64,000 bases of DNA. Source: Arenicola marina. Taxonomy: Eukaryota; Annelida; Polychaeta; Arenicolidae. The position numbers were made by a program, and so were the translations under genes. The notes beneath the pieces were generated by a model, which saw only the letters and a program-made list of their open reading frames with translations, did no database searches and was not told the DNA's origin. The stretch lies in NCBI GenBank assembly GCA_964019135.1, contig OZ025253.1, positions 9,677,059-9,741,058 of the forward strand, read 5' to 3'. Shown piece by piece: positions 31,696 through 43,089 of the stretch (its first letter is position 1; each line of letters opens with the position of its first letter).

Positions 31696-34600
31696 ATGTT
31701 TCTGATTGTGGAATTTACTGAAACTAACGAAGTGGAAGTAGTACCTTCATGTTGGATGACGGACAGCAGTAGTTGTTGCTGGCCCTCACTGCGGTCTGCA
31801 TGGAGGATCGCTAAACTTGTACAAAATCAGGCTCCAGTGACAGAGGGATGGAAAGCTTACCCTGTTCGAGTTTTACACACAGCAGGTGAGTAATGTTTCT
31901 GCAACCTATATTCTTAAGCATATTCTAGCTATATATGTTAGTAGAACTTATTTATCTCTTTGCATGAGATTGTAACTGACATAATCGACAAGTATATGTG
32001 ACGTACCGGCATTTGCTTAATATATATAATCATAGCGGTTGTTAATTAAGTACACGGTTTGCATATATAAAACAAGGATTAATATCATGTAAGTTTAGTT
32101 GTTATTGCTATATCCAGTTTTTGTTATATTATGATCGATCGATTCACTATATTACAGATAGTTTTGAAGTGGCCGGAAGAAAACTAAAACTTGCTGAAGA
32201 GCAATCAGATCTTCAGACAGATGTCGATGATGACAGCACTCTGATGCAGTCGAAGAGGAGGGTCATTAGGTATGTTTATTGTAATCATATGATATATTAT
32301 AATAGTCTTCAATTGTCGACAGTGCTTCGCCTTCTTTGCTCACCCCTCATGATTGGGCTGATGATGGCACGTGTAACTAGTCTTTAGGCTAATCAATTTT
32401 GTTTACAAGCGCATGATCTATTTTTAGGCCGAAGCGCCTTCTGTCTGAAGAGTCCGACAGCGGTGAAAACTGCGCACCTATCGGCTGCCCAGATATTTCA
32501 CCGCCTTATGGAAGTGAAGTTGGCCCGCTGGTTTCACGCACACCACAGGCGGCGCCAGCAGCAAGTTTTGCATCTTCACAGAAGAAACAACGAGTAATAA
32601 CGCTATCGTCCGGACCCCCTAGTTGCCCAAAGGTGCCTCTGCCGTATGGGCAAGAAGCTCCCGTGCCCGCGTCGGGATCACGTAGAGCGGCCTGGGAGCC
32701 TGAGTCCTCCATCAGCTCTGCTGCGTCGCAGAAAAACCAACAACGAACGCCAGTGGCCGAACTAAGTGATTTCATAGGTATGTAGATTACATTACTGACA
32801 GATTGATTCAAGTACCTTATTCAATTTATTGATATAATTGCTATAGCTACCAAGCGATATGCCAGTGGATTGTAGTACAATGATTTCCATATACTCCTAA
32901 CATTAACCCTTAATTGATTGTCATTGTCATGTAGGAAAGCGTTTGTGAATCTTAATGTTTACATGCTCTCATCTACGTACGTGCTGTTGTGTGATAATTT
33001 TACTGCAGTGAAATTTTGCCAGATATTGACATTGCCTGTCTTAAAGTGGTCGTGCATGAAAGCCAATGCAAGCTGAATTCGGGTTACGAAATATGTTCCT
33101 GTCAGTAGAATATCCTATAATGTTCATTTCCATTATCCTATAAAATCGATTTTTATATCTACGCCATGTCTAGCCTTGAAACATTAAAATTCCCTTAACG
33201 AATAACCTACCAACGAAATTGTATTTGAAATCTCGAATTGTTTTTTTTACTACAAGATATTTTAAGTAATCTCAACTTTTCTGTCACTTCCTTCATGTGC
33301 CATAGTCAAACGCTACTAACCTTGGTAAAGCCAATATTTGGATGATAGTGCAGGCTACATGTGATGAAACTTTAGATTCAAAAGTAAGATTTATTGACTT
33401 TTTGTAATTTCATTATCAAGATGTCCGACCATTAACTCCGGCGACAACACAGACCGGCTCGTTACATGCTGTTAGCGGACCCCAAGCCATGCAACCGAGG
33501 ACCATGCTGGCTCGGCTCAGGGCAGCTGCGGGTATGTACAAAATTGTTGGGTCACTAGAAGAAATATCTTAGTTTCACGAGTCGAGAAGCAATGAAATAG
33601 CTTGTAAATGAATCGAATACGGCGATAATACTCGATTCGAACAAGCTGCATGTCGACCACTTCACCTCACAAGACTGCCATACATAAAGGACATTGCAAG
33701 AGCAGAAATTGTGGCCGTAGCATGTGATTCAGTAGGATATAAACTCATCATTCCGTGTCTCATGTCCATGTCACCTCTGGGGCAGTTACAATGAAAAGTG
33801 CTTGATTTCAAACTGGCCCACGAAAAAATCGAACAAAAGCTGGCTGAATTGAAGAAGTAGGAATTAGTAAAAGTAGTGATTAACTCTAATAAATGCTGTT
33901 GGTTAGTAACGTGGACACTGCTTTTATGTTGTCATTCCCTATTTCCGCATATTAAAGATTGTGTGCATAAAATTTGTATGCTTAAAATAGACCAGAGAAG
34001 GTAAAAATTGTCCTTGAAAACTCCTTGAATTTTTTTAGTGCTTGCCTTAAAAAGGCTTGAATTTGATGGAACCTTGCTTGTATGAACCCTGATGTCACCT
34101 CTGCCCTGACAATATATGCGATTAAATTACTCATCGTTTATTCTTACAGTGACCGAATACGAAATCGCTCTTCTCCATATTATGGAGCGCGTCCAGCAGC
34201 AGCAACAGCATAACGGGGCCATGTTAGCCCAGATAAGCCAGCTGCTGAACATGACAAACGCGCCAACGCCTCTGCCAACTGGAATATCCTTTCCAGTTGG
34301 CACCATGGAAGAGCTGCGTGCCCTTGACGCACTCCTTGCCGACGAGAACATGGTGCGACAAACGGTGAGCTGCATAGGGGTGTCATGAACTAGAAGCGAT
34401 AAGATTGTAGCCAGTTTATTTAACTTTGGATCAACCGGAACGTATTGTGCCTACTTGTGACCTCCTTTCAATTCCAACTCAGCCTGGGGCATATTATATG
34501 AACTCGTTGTAAATGAAATATGATGTATCACTGCGCTACCCCTAGCTGCATCTTTCTGAATGCTATACACATGACGACTCCTATCGATTACGCTTAAAGA

Positions 34601-35590
34601 AAGCGATACATTTATTATTAACAGAATGTGCAGTTGCTGGAGAGCGTGCATGATCACATGCAATTAGAAAATGCAAATGCAGATCTTCACATGTTTGATT
34701 AACGGCAATAAATAACTTACTTTAAAACAACAGCAATATCTTGACAAGTTTAGTCAGTACTGCAAAAGTCATTTGTACATGTTTTTTTACAAATAAGGTG
34801 GTCCCCCCGGTACTTGGTGGTTTGTGCTATTGTTGATGTACATTAATTTCCACTTCCAGGTCCGGAGCCTTTCTTTCGTGGGTGGACCTTCTGTTGATAA
34901 AACAGTGAGGCGCCTAATGTCTCACATTCTCAGCAACGGGGTCGGGAAGCAAATGAATTGGAAAGGGAAGGGGGCGAAGGAACCCTTTTCATCTCTCAAT
35001 CTTCGCCATGTGATATATGGTAATACATAAATATAACATACATATATATATGGTATATGCCGAAAGCAACCTTGCGATTAAGTTTAGTTTTTCGCTCGCA
35101 TGTTGGTCAGTTGGGTGTTGATAGTTGATGAACTTTACCCAGAGAAAAGAAAAATGGCTCTTGTTCCATTATATGTAATCGGAAAGCAAGTATGTCATTA
35201 CTTTGTTTCATCATTTGATATTGATGGCACATGACGGGAGTGACATAAGTTTGATATTGCTATGGTTTATAATATCTCTTAGTATAAGTAATTTTTCGCT
35301 ATCTCAAATTCAAGTTCGTTGATATGTAATAATGTCAAAAGAATTGATTTTGTTTCATAATGTATAAATGAAACACCACGAACCAATTAACAACGCATTA
35401 TCAAGCACTGAATTTGTATTGTTGTTTGTCGGCACATTCAGGAGCCACCCGTAGCAACCCTTCGAAAAGCCGGGCAACGAACGCAGAGATCGAGGAAGTT
35501 GTGAAAAAGTGGCTTCGTTTTGCTGGCGACAGGGACGGTGCGAGACGGCAGCGGGATGAGACGAGGCGTCACACACAGCAAGATGCATAA
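31696..35590 (+). CDS. DUF4806-type protein gene, seven exons, apparent frameshift in exon 3
   Basis: Exons 31696-31885, 32158-32269, 32428-32778, 33421-33531, 34150-34364, 34860-35019 and 35442-35590 all have GT..AG borders. Exon 1 reads FTETNEVEVVPSCWM and WPSLRSAWRI, typical of the N-terminus. Exon 2 has KLAEEQSDLQTDVDDDS. Exon 3 is a low-complexity Ser/Pro linker. Exon 5 starts the DUF4806 region, with a glutamine-rich helix, LLNMTNAP and ISFPVGTMEELRALDALLAD. Exon 6 continues SLSFVGGPSVDKTVRRLM and MNWKGKG. Exon 7 ends AEIEEVVKKWLRFAG and a basic tail. Phases agree at every junction except inside exon 3: the incoming frame meets TGA at 32768-32770, while the outgoing phase fits a frame shifted by one base. 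Either a +1 frameshift or an unseen small intron exists. Function is unknown; proximity to a transposase suggests a transposon accessory protein. Confidence 0.75.
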
Positions 35591-36793
35591 TGTGTTACTG
35601 ACACGGCAGAATATCTTGCTAGTTGTGGCCTAAACAGGAATTATGTAGTTACTCTGTTACTTATGGAATTGCTTGCTTGACGTACCCTTGTATTTCACAA
35701 GTACCGTTTAAAGCTTTGTGATAATTGTACTGAAGCCTACTTTACTTAAGCGTGTTTGTTGCAGCTCAGGGAAAGCGTCGCCTGATAGCCGTGGGGCCTC
35801 CTGTTGTAACATGTTATATCTCATTAACCACAACAAATGATAATATGCATTTCTATTACGTTTCTAGAAATGTTGTGGTGTTGTCAGATTGTTTAGACAA
35901 CCGCCCAAAAAAAACCTCCCGTGCCGTACTATTGTTACGTGAAGAGATGGTGCACTTGCGCTACGACTTAGAAATTGCTGGAGTATATGTTAAACTAAAT
36001 GAAGATCTACCAGCTATATTAATTAGAAACTAGGTACCTACTTTCTCAACTAGACCATTGTTTTATGACAAAGTATATTTGATCTTTCACTTGGTGCGAA
36101 GATTATTAGTTATCGGATGGGCTGTTCATATAGCCTCACTATGTAGCTTGTTTAATTAGATACTCATGAGGTCGTGTATCGCTTGAAATGTTAATGACAT
36201 ATCTGTGAGTAGATTGTTTTTGTCGGTAATCGGTAAATATCTACTGGGCCTGGGAGGAAAAACTTCGAACAAGGGATTTATTAACAAGGACATGTTTCTT
36301 GTTTTATCTGCCGCAAATGTTCGATACTATGAGACGATGTGGGATTGGTAGAGTATCTGTTGAACTGAATGAAGGTCGATCTACCAGCGATGTTAAGAAG
36401 AAACTAGGTACCTGGTGTCCTGCATAACGTTGTGATTAAAATTATGTAATCTGGAGTACAGTGCCGTCATCTGGTAATAATCGAGATACGATAACCTGCT
36501 TAGATAATTAATATAGCCAAATTGGTATTTTGTAACCATTATAATTTGTATCTGCTGGGCTGGATAAGAGTCATTGAGTTATTTTGAAATAAAATATGTT
36601 ATGTTTCTTCAAGTGTTATACAGCAACATGTTGGCGTTTGGTTGGCTAAACGTTAATGCGGCACCTGGAATATGGCCCATCGTTAGTTGATGGTTGTGCA
36701 CGCGACGTTGAAACAACCATTCACCGATGAGCAGAATGATGTCGGCCCTATGTCGGCGGCCAATGATTGGCCAACATTGCTTAACATGTTGGA
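35591..36793. other. Noncoding with a small internal duplication
   Basis: The phrase GAAGATCTACCAGC...AGAAACTAGGTACCT at about 35998-36040 recurs diverged at about 36370-36412. The GTTGGC cluster begins at about 36630. Confidence 0.5.
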
Positions 36794-36815
36794 TCATGGT
36801 TGGCAAATGGTTACC
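36630..36815. promoter_or_regulatory. Cluster of GTTGGC/GCCAAC motifs, right
   Basis: Four copies in about 185 bp: ATGTTGGCGTTTGG, TGGTTGGCTAAACG, TTGGCCAACATTGC and ATGGTTGGCAAATGG. The last overlaps the stop region of the minus-strand caspase-like gene. It also shares GTCGGCCCTA and ACGTTGAAACAA phrases with the left cluster. Confidence 0.35.
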
Positions 36816-38329
36816 TTGCTATCTGGGATCTCTTGCGATTCAGTCGCAGGGGAAGTTCCATCTGTTGCAACGGTGAGTAACTTCATCGGTTCCGAAATCT
36901 CGTCAGTACTGGGTTTCTCTGTTTCCTTCCCGCTAGGTGATTGAGCCTTGATGTCAAATGGCGAAAACGCATTTGGCATCGCAAAGTTTTTACTCACTTG
37001 CTCTTCTGCGAATTTCTGTAACTCGATGTTGAAATGTTTGCCTTCCTTCTTTCTACGGGTCACCTTTTGTTTATGTATGTCTGTAAGGTGAAAACTGCGG
37101 ATAGTGCGATATTGATCTGCTTTGACTTCTTCGTATGTCTTTTGAAGCGGAATGACTTGAATGCTATCGTTGTTTTCCTGCTCTGCGATAGCCTCATAAC
37201 TATAAAAAGATCCCCACACCATGAATATCGTTGGTTCACGTGTTTGCTCCTGTTGACGCCTTTGCAATTCCTTCAGGACAAACATCTGTGTCACGGTGTT
37301 CTCTTCCAAACAGAGATTACCCGTCTTTTGTTCGCCATGTCCAGCATATATCACCAACAACATTGGACACGTGTTGCCATGTTTCTTCATAAACATTTGT
37401 ATTAGTTTACGAAGACCCGCTTCGGTTTTAACGTCTCGTATAGTGACCAGACCTCGGGCTTTCGCCTCCTCGATGACGTTGACACAAGATATGTAGTCAT
37501 CTGCCACAACACGTCCAACTTTGCTGTCTTCATCGAAAGTCTTGTACAATGGCCGAGCTTGTTTACGGATTTCCGAAAATATGTCTTCGCTTTTATCTGT
37601 TGATGGCCAGCCCAGGCAGTATGCTTCTGCCAGTTCATCCTTTGTTGCCACATGTAGGACAACCACTTTGAATTTGTTGCTGTTTAAAACGTCATCGGAA
37701 TATGGCATTTCCTCGTATTCTGTAGACGATAGGGAGTTCAAAATTTCCGACAGACGCGCTTTGCTTAATTTGTATTTGCATGTGAGAAACATCTCTTGTT
37801 TACTTTTATCCAGTCCCAGCATTGATATAACCAGTACCTGGCCAAGCTTCTTTTCGCTGTTAAATCGCTTACATATGTCAGCTGTGTGAACAATATCCAT
37901 ATCATTCTCCTCTTTAGGGAATTTGGCGCTAAAAGGAGCATTGATAATTAAAACAGCCAAGGAATGAAGGTCCGTCCGAAGATCTTCGGCTTTCTGATAA
38001 TTTTCGTCGTCCGAGTCGTCTCCCGTTGATAAATGATCAGTCAGATCACCCATCCAGGAATAAATCTCTTTATCATCATCGTGCAGCAGTCCTCCAATCA
38101 ACTGCTTAATTTTAGAAAAATTGCGATCGAGTACTTTCTTTCTGTCTTGACTCACTATCTGGTCGATGCACTTGGAGAGTACGTCCAGCTGGGACTTGAA
38201 ATGTTCATCCTCACTGTCCCCATCGCCCGCCATATCCCCGGGGTGTGGGTTACCATGGGAGTACGTCGGGTCCTCCTCCACCGGTGAGGAGCCCGAGGCA
38301 TACGAAGGCAGCGATCCACCGGTCGCCAT
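36794..38329 (-). CDS. Caspase-like (C14-type) protein without a catalytic cysteine motif
   Basis: A single-exon frame of 511 residues starts at the ATG at 38329, in a strong context (TCACCATGG); the frame extends upstream only without another ATG. The N-terminal third is acidic and predicted helical (SQLDVLSKCIDQIVSQ, then YQKAEDLRTDLHSL), so it could be a death-fold-like adaptor region, but this is a guess. From about residue 225 the layout resembles a caspase fold: a strand (FKVVVLHVAT), a helix and turn region, AKARGLVTIRDVKTEAGLRK, then the strand CPMLLVIYAGHG, where H331 sits like the catalytic histidine. The next core strand reads TIFMVWGSF where active enzymes have a QACRG- or DAC-type motif, so the cysteine is missing. 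The tail is Ser/Thr/Glu-rich. It is probably a pseudoenzyme or scaffold. It could instead be a distant clan CD protein; no close relative was recognised. Confidence 0.55.
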   Translation of the reverse strand: MATGGSLPSYASGSSPVEEDPTYSHGNPHPGDMAGDGDSEDEHFKSQLDVLSKCIDQIVSQDRKKVLDRNFSKIKQLIGGLLHDDDKEIYSWMGDLTDHLSTGDDSDDENYQKAEDLRTDLHSLAVLIINAPFSAKFPKEENDMDIVHTADICKRFNSEKKLGQVLVISMLGLDKSKQEMFLTCKYKLSKARLSEILNSLSSTEYEEMPYSDDVLNSNKFKVVVLHVATKDELAEAYCLGWPSTDKSEDIFSEIRKQARPLYKTFDEDSKVGRVVADDYISCVNVIEEAKARGLVTIRDVKTEAGLRKLIQMFMKKHGNTCPMLLVIYAGHGEQKTGNLCLEENTVTQMFVLKELQRRQQEQTREPTIFMVWGSFYSYEAIAEQENNDSIQVIPLQKTYEEVKADQYRTIRSFHLTDIHKQKVTRRKKEGKHFNIELQKFAEEQVSKNFAMPNAFSPFDIKAQSPSGKETEKPSTDEISEPMKLLTVATDGTSPATESQEIPDSKVTICQP

Positions 38330-38573
38330 GGTGATATGTTCAGGTAGATGGGTAAGACAATCGCTCACACGGTTTCAATCGTAATAAAATAAGGTCATAC
38401 GTTCAGCTGCGGCTTCCGGGGGTCTGTTGGTCGCGTTTACTCACTGGTGTCTATTCGTGGGCTGTCACAGCGCGACTGACACATCATGAGGGACAATGTG
38501 GGATATGCACCCCCAGACACCCGTGTATGGTAAGCCCTTTAAGATTTAAATACTCATTCCCCCATATCATCAG
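38330..38573. other. Region upstream of the caspase-like gene
   Basis: About 240 bp between the start codon and the tandem repeats. It should contain the promoter or 5' UTR; no motif was assigned. Confidence 0.4.
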
Positions 38574-38715
38574 TTGAATGTACATAGCAATAATTTAAAT
38601 GTACATTCCATTAATTCAAATGTACATATCATTAGTTCAAATGTACATATCATTAGTTCAAATGTACCTATCATTAATTCACTTGTAAATATCATTAAAT
38701 CAGCAAGTCCTACGC
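38574..38715. repeat. 21-bp tandem repeat, about six copies
   Basis: The unit CATATCATTAGTTCAAATGT plus A repeats with small changes. Confidence 0.88.
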
Positions 38716-39070
38716 ACAGGCAAGTTCTCCGGCCTAGCGTCCTTCGTCCGAGCGAGCGGTACCTCCGGTCTAGCGCGCCCTCCGGCCTAGCGCGCACTCC
38801 GGCTTAGCGCGCCCACCACACGAACGAGCCCTCCGGCCGAGGCAGCCCTCTGTTGAGCGAACCCTCCGGCCTAGCGCGCCTTCCACACGAGCGAGCCCCC
38901 CGACCTAGGCAGCCCTCTGTACGAGTGTGCCCTCTGTACGACCGAGCCTTCTGTACGAGCGAGCCCTGCAGCCCAGCGCACCCTCCGTACGAGCGAGCCC
39001 TCCATATGAGCGAGCCTTCTGTACGAGCGCGCCCTCCGGCCTAGCGCCTTCTGTACAAGCGAGCCCTTCA
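38716..39070. repeat. 17-bp GC-rich tandem repeat, about 20 copies
   Basis: The unit is of the form CTCCGGCCTAGCGCGCC or CTCCGTACGAGCGAGCC. It replaces the AT-rich 21-bp array without a gap, and AT-rich repeats of the earlier type resume after it. Confidence 0.85.
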
Positions 39071-39079
39071 AAAATATCG

Positions 39080-39360
39080 TTTCGACATATCATTGCATGA
39101 TTTCGATACATTACCAATTCATTTGCACGTATCATTAATTAACTTCATCATGTTATTAATTTAATTCCACATATCATTACCTGAATTAAATAAATCATTG
39201 CATGAATTATACACATTATTGCACGAATTATACACATTATTGCATGAATTAAACATCCTTACATGAATTAAACGTCATTAGATGAATTAAACATCATTAC
39301 ATGAATTAAACATACCATTAAATCAATTGCACATATTGTAGATATAATTTGGAGATATGT
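39080..39360. repeat. AT-rich 18-21 bp repeat
   Basis: Units of the form CATTACATGAATTAAA repeat; they resemble the 21-bp array before 38716, as if the GC-rich block had expanded inside one AT-rich array. Confidence 0.75.
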
Positions 39361-39624
39361 CAAAATAATTTAATACTATGTTCAGTTCAACTTGGCGTAT
39401 CATTCAAAAGTTGGACAAATCTGTAAATATTTGCACATGTGTGCAATTATTTAGTGTTACATGGAAATGAATTTATATGCAAAAAACAACAACAAACAAC
39501 ATATGTTCAATTAGTTGGAGATATATCGCATTACATTAATGATATGTGCAAATAATTAGATATATGTTGACATTATTTAATGATATGCAATTATTATATA
39601 AGACATGTGCAACAAAGTATTAGA
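39361..39624. other. AT-rich noncoding stretch
   Basis: Scattered ATATGT/AATTA phrases; no clear unit was seen. Confidence 0.4.
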
Positions 39625-40085
39625 AGACAAAACGGCTTGCCATACCCGCGTACCGCTGTATATTCTGTACGAAGACCAATGTGAGCCTTCCGAGCAGCTA
39701 TCGCGCAAAGTTGTAGCCAAACCGCCACCCCGCACGTTCACACGTACACCAACCGGATACTGCCCTGTTTTCATAGGGGGCGAGCGCCTGTGTGAGTGTG
39801 TGCGTAGACTATAACATATATCACATGTAAACGGCCGCATCAACATTTCTATATCGCAGTGGTGGTACATCTACGTGCTGCGGTAAAGCCCCCCCCCCCT
39901 CCGATGTATTCGTTCCAAAAGACACTATTTGTCAGATCTAATCACTCGAAAAGACCCCACTCCTCAGATAGACTCGCTCCAAAGGACTAGCAGCTAGAAA
40001 AAAAAACCCCACACCTATTTCAGAACTTGAATTAGGAATGAGCCACCCTGGTATCAAACGTGCAGCCAACATGTTTAAAGTCCAT
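39625..40085. repeat. Dispersed repeat family B, copy 1
   Basis: Shares ACGAAGACCAATGTGA, CGAGCGCCTGTGTG, CAGTGGTGGTA and ACCCTGGTATCAAA phrases in the same order with 52215-52610. Noncoding. Confidence 0.75.
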
Positions 40086-40589
40086 CTCTTGGGGGGGTAT
40101 TTGTTACTAAACCACTTCCAAATATACATTTCCCAGTGTTTACTAAAGTCATTTATCAGATGCAATTATTTTACAATGTCTCTTATGCCATCAATATTAA
40201 TATCTGAAGTCACCAAAATAAACTCAAGCAGCGAACGAACAATTTCCAAACCCCCGCCCAGAGTAGAGATTTGTGACGTCACAAGATGAACCGGTTTGAG
40301 TGCGCCTCGCTCGCTTCGACTGCCCGCGGTGTTTGAATGAATGTACGTGCAGCAGGGAAGCTCTAACTTAGATGTTTATTTTGGTTAACATTAACTCATG
40401 ATAAACATTTGTCTCACGTAGATCTAGATAGACCTAGATCTATGATATTAGAGGTGTGGTCTTGTTGGTTAGAGCAACATTCGTGATAATGGCTCACAGA
40501 CTGTTACTGAAAACAAACAGCCAGATGCACAGGCCACTGCCACTGCCAGTGTGTTGCCAGCCTGGTTTCTTCCCAAAAATGGAAAGGGT
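40086..40589. other. Noncoding
   Basis: Contains GTAGATCTAGATAGACCTAG near 40420, otherwise nothing recognised. Confidence 0.4.
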
Positions 40590-41060
40590 GGGCTAGGCTA
40601 CAGTAGGGGACGGGCCGTCTCGGGGATGTCCTTCCAATCGTAAACATACAATCAAGATCCAGGGTTAGGCACAGATATTAGGTGGGCTTCAATCCGGGTG
40701 TGGCTGAGAGTGGGGGTGGGTAAGCTGGTAAGAGTTCTCTCGCCCGTTAGGAATAGTGAGGATGGGGGGGGGGGGGGGTCGCCCCCGGTCCCGCCACCCC
40801 TTTATTTTTCAAAGTAGGGTGCTGAAATATGAAACTCCAGATACCCGCGTACCACTTTATACTACCTTCTGTGGTTAAAACGTCTTGAATATACAACCAA
40901 CAATACCACCACCTGCACAAGATCTAGGTGAGCCGTCCGAGAAAGCGAAAGGGAGGTTATGACCCCCAAATGTACTTTCAGAGACACACAACCTTATCGC
41001 CGCGTGCTCCGCGTGTGTGATGGACCCCACCGCCACACCCCCTCACCCAAATCACACACA
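40590..41060. repeat. Dispersed repeat family C, copy 1
   Basis: Matches 53020-53545 (GTGGGCTTCAATCC-type, GAGAGTGGGGGTGGGTA, CTGCACAAGATCTAGGTGAG, CGAGAAAGCGAAAGGGAGGT). It includes a tail phrase GGTTAAAACGTCTTGAATAT at about 40873 also found behind the SINE at 60190. Confidence 0.75.
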
Positions 41061-41149
41061 CACCTAATAGTGCGCTCTGTACTGCTCTGTTTAACGGACG
41101 GACATTGAGTTTTTTAACTGGAGCCCAAATTTTCTTTTCGTTTAAGGTA

Positions 41150-41420
41150 TTATGTTCTGTAATTTTTGTTTTACCAACCTTTTCTCCATGTTAAATGAGT
41201 ATACTCTGTCTTGAACTTAAATCCTGAAAGCCTGTGGGCTATTCAGAGAGAACGAAAATTGGTTTACCGGAGCTAAATTTGGTGGCCGGCTTATATGTTA
41301 GCTGTTCGGTATTCTGTGTGATGTCGACCGCGGCTCGCTAGAACGTCTGCACGATAACATTTTCCGTGCTGTTTTATGGTGACATTTTTGTTTTACAGAC
41401 TCAATGAGATATAAAACCAC
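41150..41420. repeat. Dispersed repeat family A, module 2
   Basis: Matches 25545-25815 and, inverted, 51985-52170. Ends near TTTTACAGACTCAATGAGAT. Confidence 0.75.
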
Positions 41421-43089
41421 GTTATCAGGCTCTATTGATTCTCCCAACCGCGTCACCCAGCGGTGTCCCCTACGCCCCTACCCTCCCACACTGTCTTCTC
41501 CAATACCAGCCCCCCCCCCTCCCCCCCCCCATCCTTTCCCCCACCAATCACCTCCAAGCCTTCGTAATACCTGACATGACGGTAGTGCTTTGTCCACACA
41601 CACACAAAATGAATCACCCGACCCGTTCACTTGTAGGCTACCCTGGTACTCTAGGCGGCTGTATGAGAGACTAGGCATGTTTGAACTTGTCAAGTGTCGT
41701 ACAGGGTTGGTTGGTTATTCAGGACGCCTTAAACACTTTTCGGCGTGACTGTTACAGGGTTACTAGCTGTTGTTGACACATGATTTAGGCGGGCGCGTGC
41801 TTATGTGGGCATGAGTGCGAGTAGTTTCACTTCGGCTTGCGGGCTCGTCGGCTTTCTGGTGAGCGTGTATGCTCAAATGTGGCGCTTGCAACTTGTACCA
41901 AAATCGGCAGCATCAGGTGCTCGGCCACACCGGGCGCAATTCTTTGGGCCCGAAATGTTCACACCTGTCATGTTCGGTTCATTTAGTTGCAGTGTAACCA
42001 GCCTAGACAGTCACTTTTCAATAAGCCGCCATCTTTTTTCGAATGTCCCGTGTTGTTTAGAACGAGGCACATCGGGCAAACCGAATGGATCCGCGCGCAT
42101 CAGACACGGGTGAAAGAAGTGTCGGACGGTAAACCGGTGCGCAATGTGTGCATTCGGTCCGCCTTGGGGATAAACCCGGGTTACCAAAGAAATGCGCCCA
42201 TTATATCAACCAATTAGCTGAGGGACGGGCCCAATGAGTTCAACAACAACTGACTGCCATATTTCCTGTCAATAATATTAGGGCGAGAAAGGAAGAGTAT
42301 GGTTGCCATACGGCACAACAACTATGCATTTAAGGATAGAATATGCTTCATTTATTTGGACTGTGCATTCAGGTGCTGGAATTTAAATTGATGTCTCTGA
42401 AACATTGGAAAAGACAAAACAAATATCTTAAGATAAGTTGATATGTTACGTCAACACTGACGTTCACACGCAACCGATCGAGTGATTACCTAGGAAACTA
42501 ACGAGAGGTACAAATAGTATTTCCCCTTGTTGTGTGGAAAAGAAATACCACATAGCCTCCTTGTGCTAAAAGGTCAGTGGAATGTTTCTTATGTTTAGAG
42601 CAAATAGCATCAGTGACGCATAATTGGTCTCATATCCGTGAATCCAATGTCTTGCCTGCTGTACTAAACTGAAACAAATTCCTATCAAATATGGTGTTGG
42701 TGTTACAAAGATGGTGTTAATTGTATATCTTATTGAAACATATGTTAGGAAATGGAGTAAGAGCAGGTGTATGCATGTGAGTGATACGGCGAGTGAATGG
42801 GTGAGTGAATACTGTGGGCTGAGCGAGTACTACGGGATGAGTGAATGATGGTGTTTTTGTGAATATTCCGAGGGAGTGGTGTGTCACTCGTGACAATGGA
42901 TGGGAGTTTTTGGAAGACGCATGGGGAGTGGTATCTGGTATAAATAACAGAGCCCACATGACACAGACACGGCACAAGACTCAGGACCAGCACCAGGAGG
43001 AGATGGACGGCGGGGTCAGGGTCGATCTCCGGGCTTTACGCGGTGAAGCGTGGCTGCGTGGTTGGAGTGGTTGTGGGCGTCGTCGTGGT
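41421..43089. other. Noncoding
   Basis: A C-rich patch at about 41508-41530, a YY1-like GCCGCCATCTTTT near 42025, and GAGTGA-rich sequence near 42778-42850. No exon is supported. Confidence 0.5.

Larger units (their letters stand above)
27810..36815 (+). mobile_element. Candidate transposon carrying a DDE transposase and a DUF4806 gene
   Basis: The transposase (29188-31233) and the DUF4806-type gene (31696-35590) lie in tandem on one strand and are bracketed by GTTGGC clusters. No terminal inverted repeats or target duplication could be identified, so the limits are only the cluster positions. Confidence 0.35.

Noticed and set aside
32506..32811. Minus-strand 101-residue ORF
   Set aside because: Antisense shadow of exon 3 of the DUF4806-type gene.
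41805..42217. ORFs of 76-102 residues
   Set aside because: No recognisable domain, no splice signals and no partner frame nearby.
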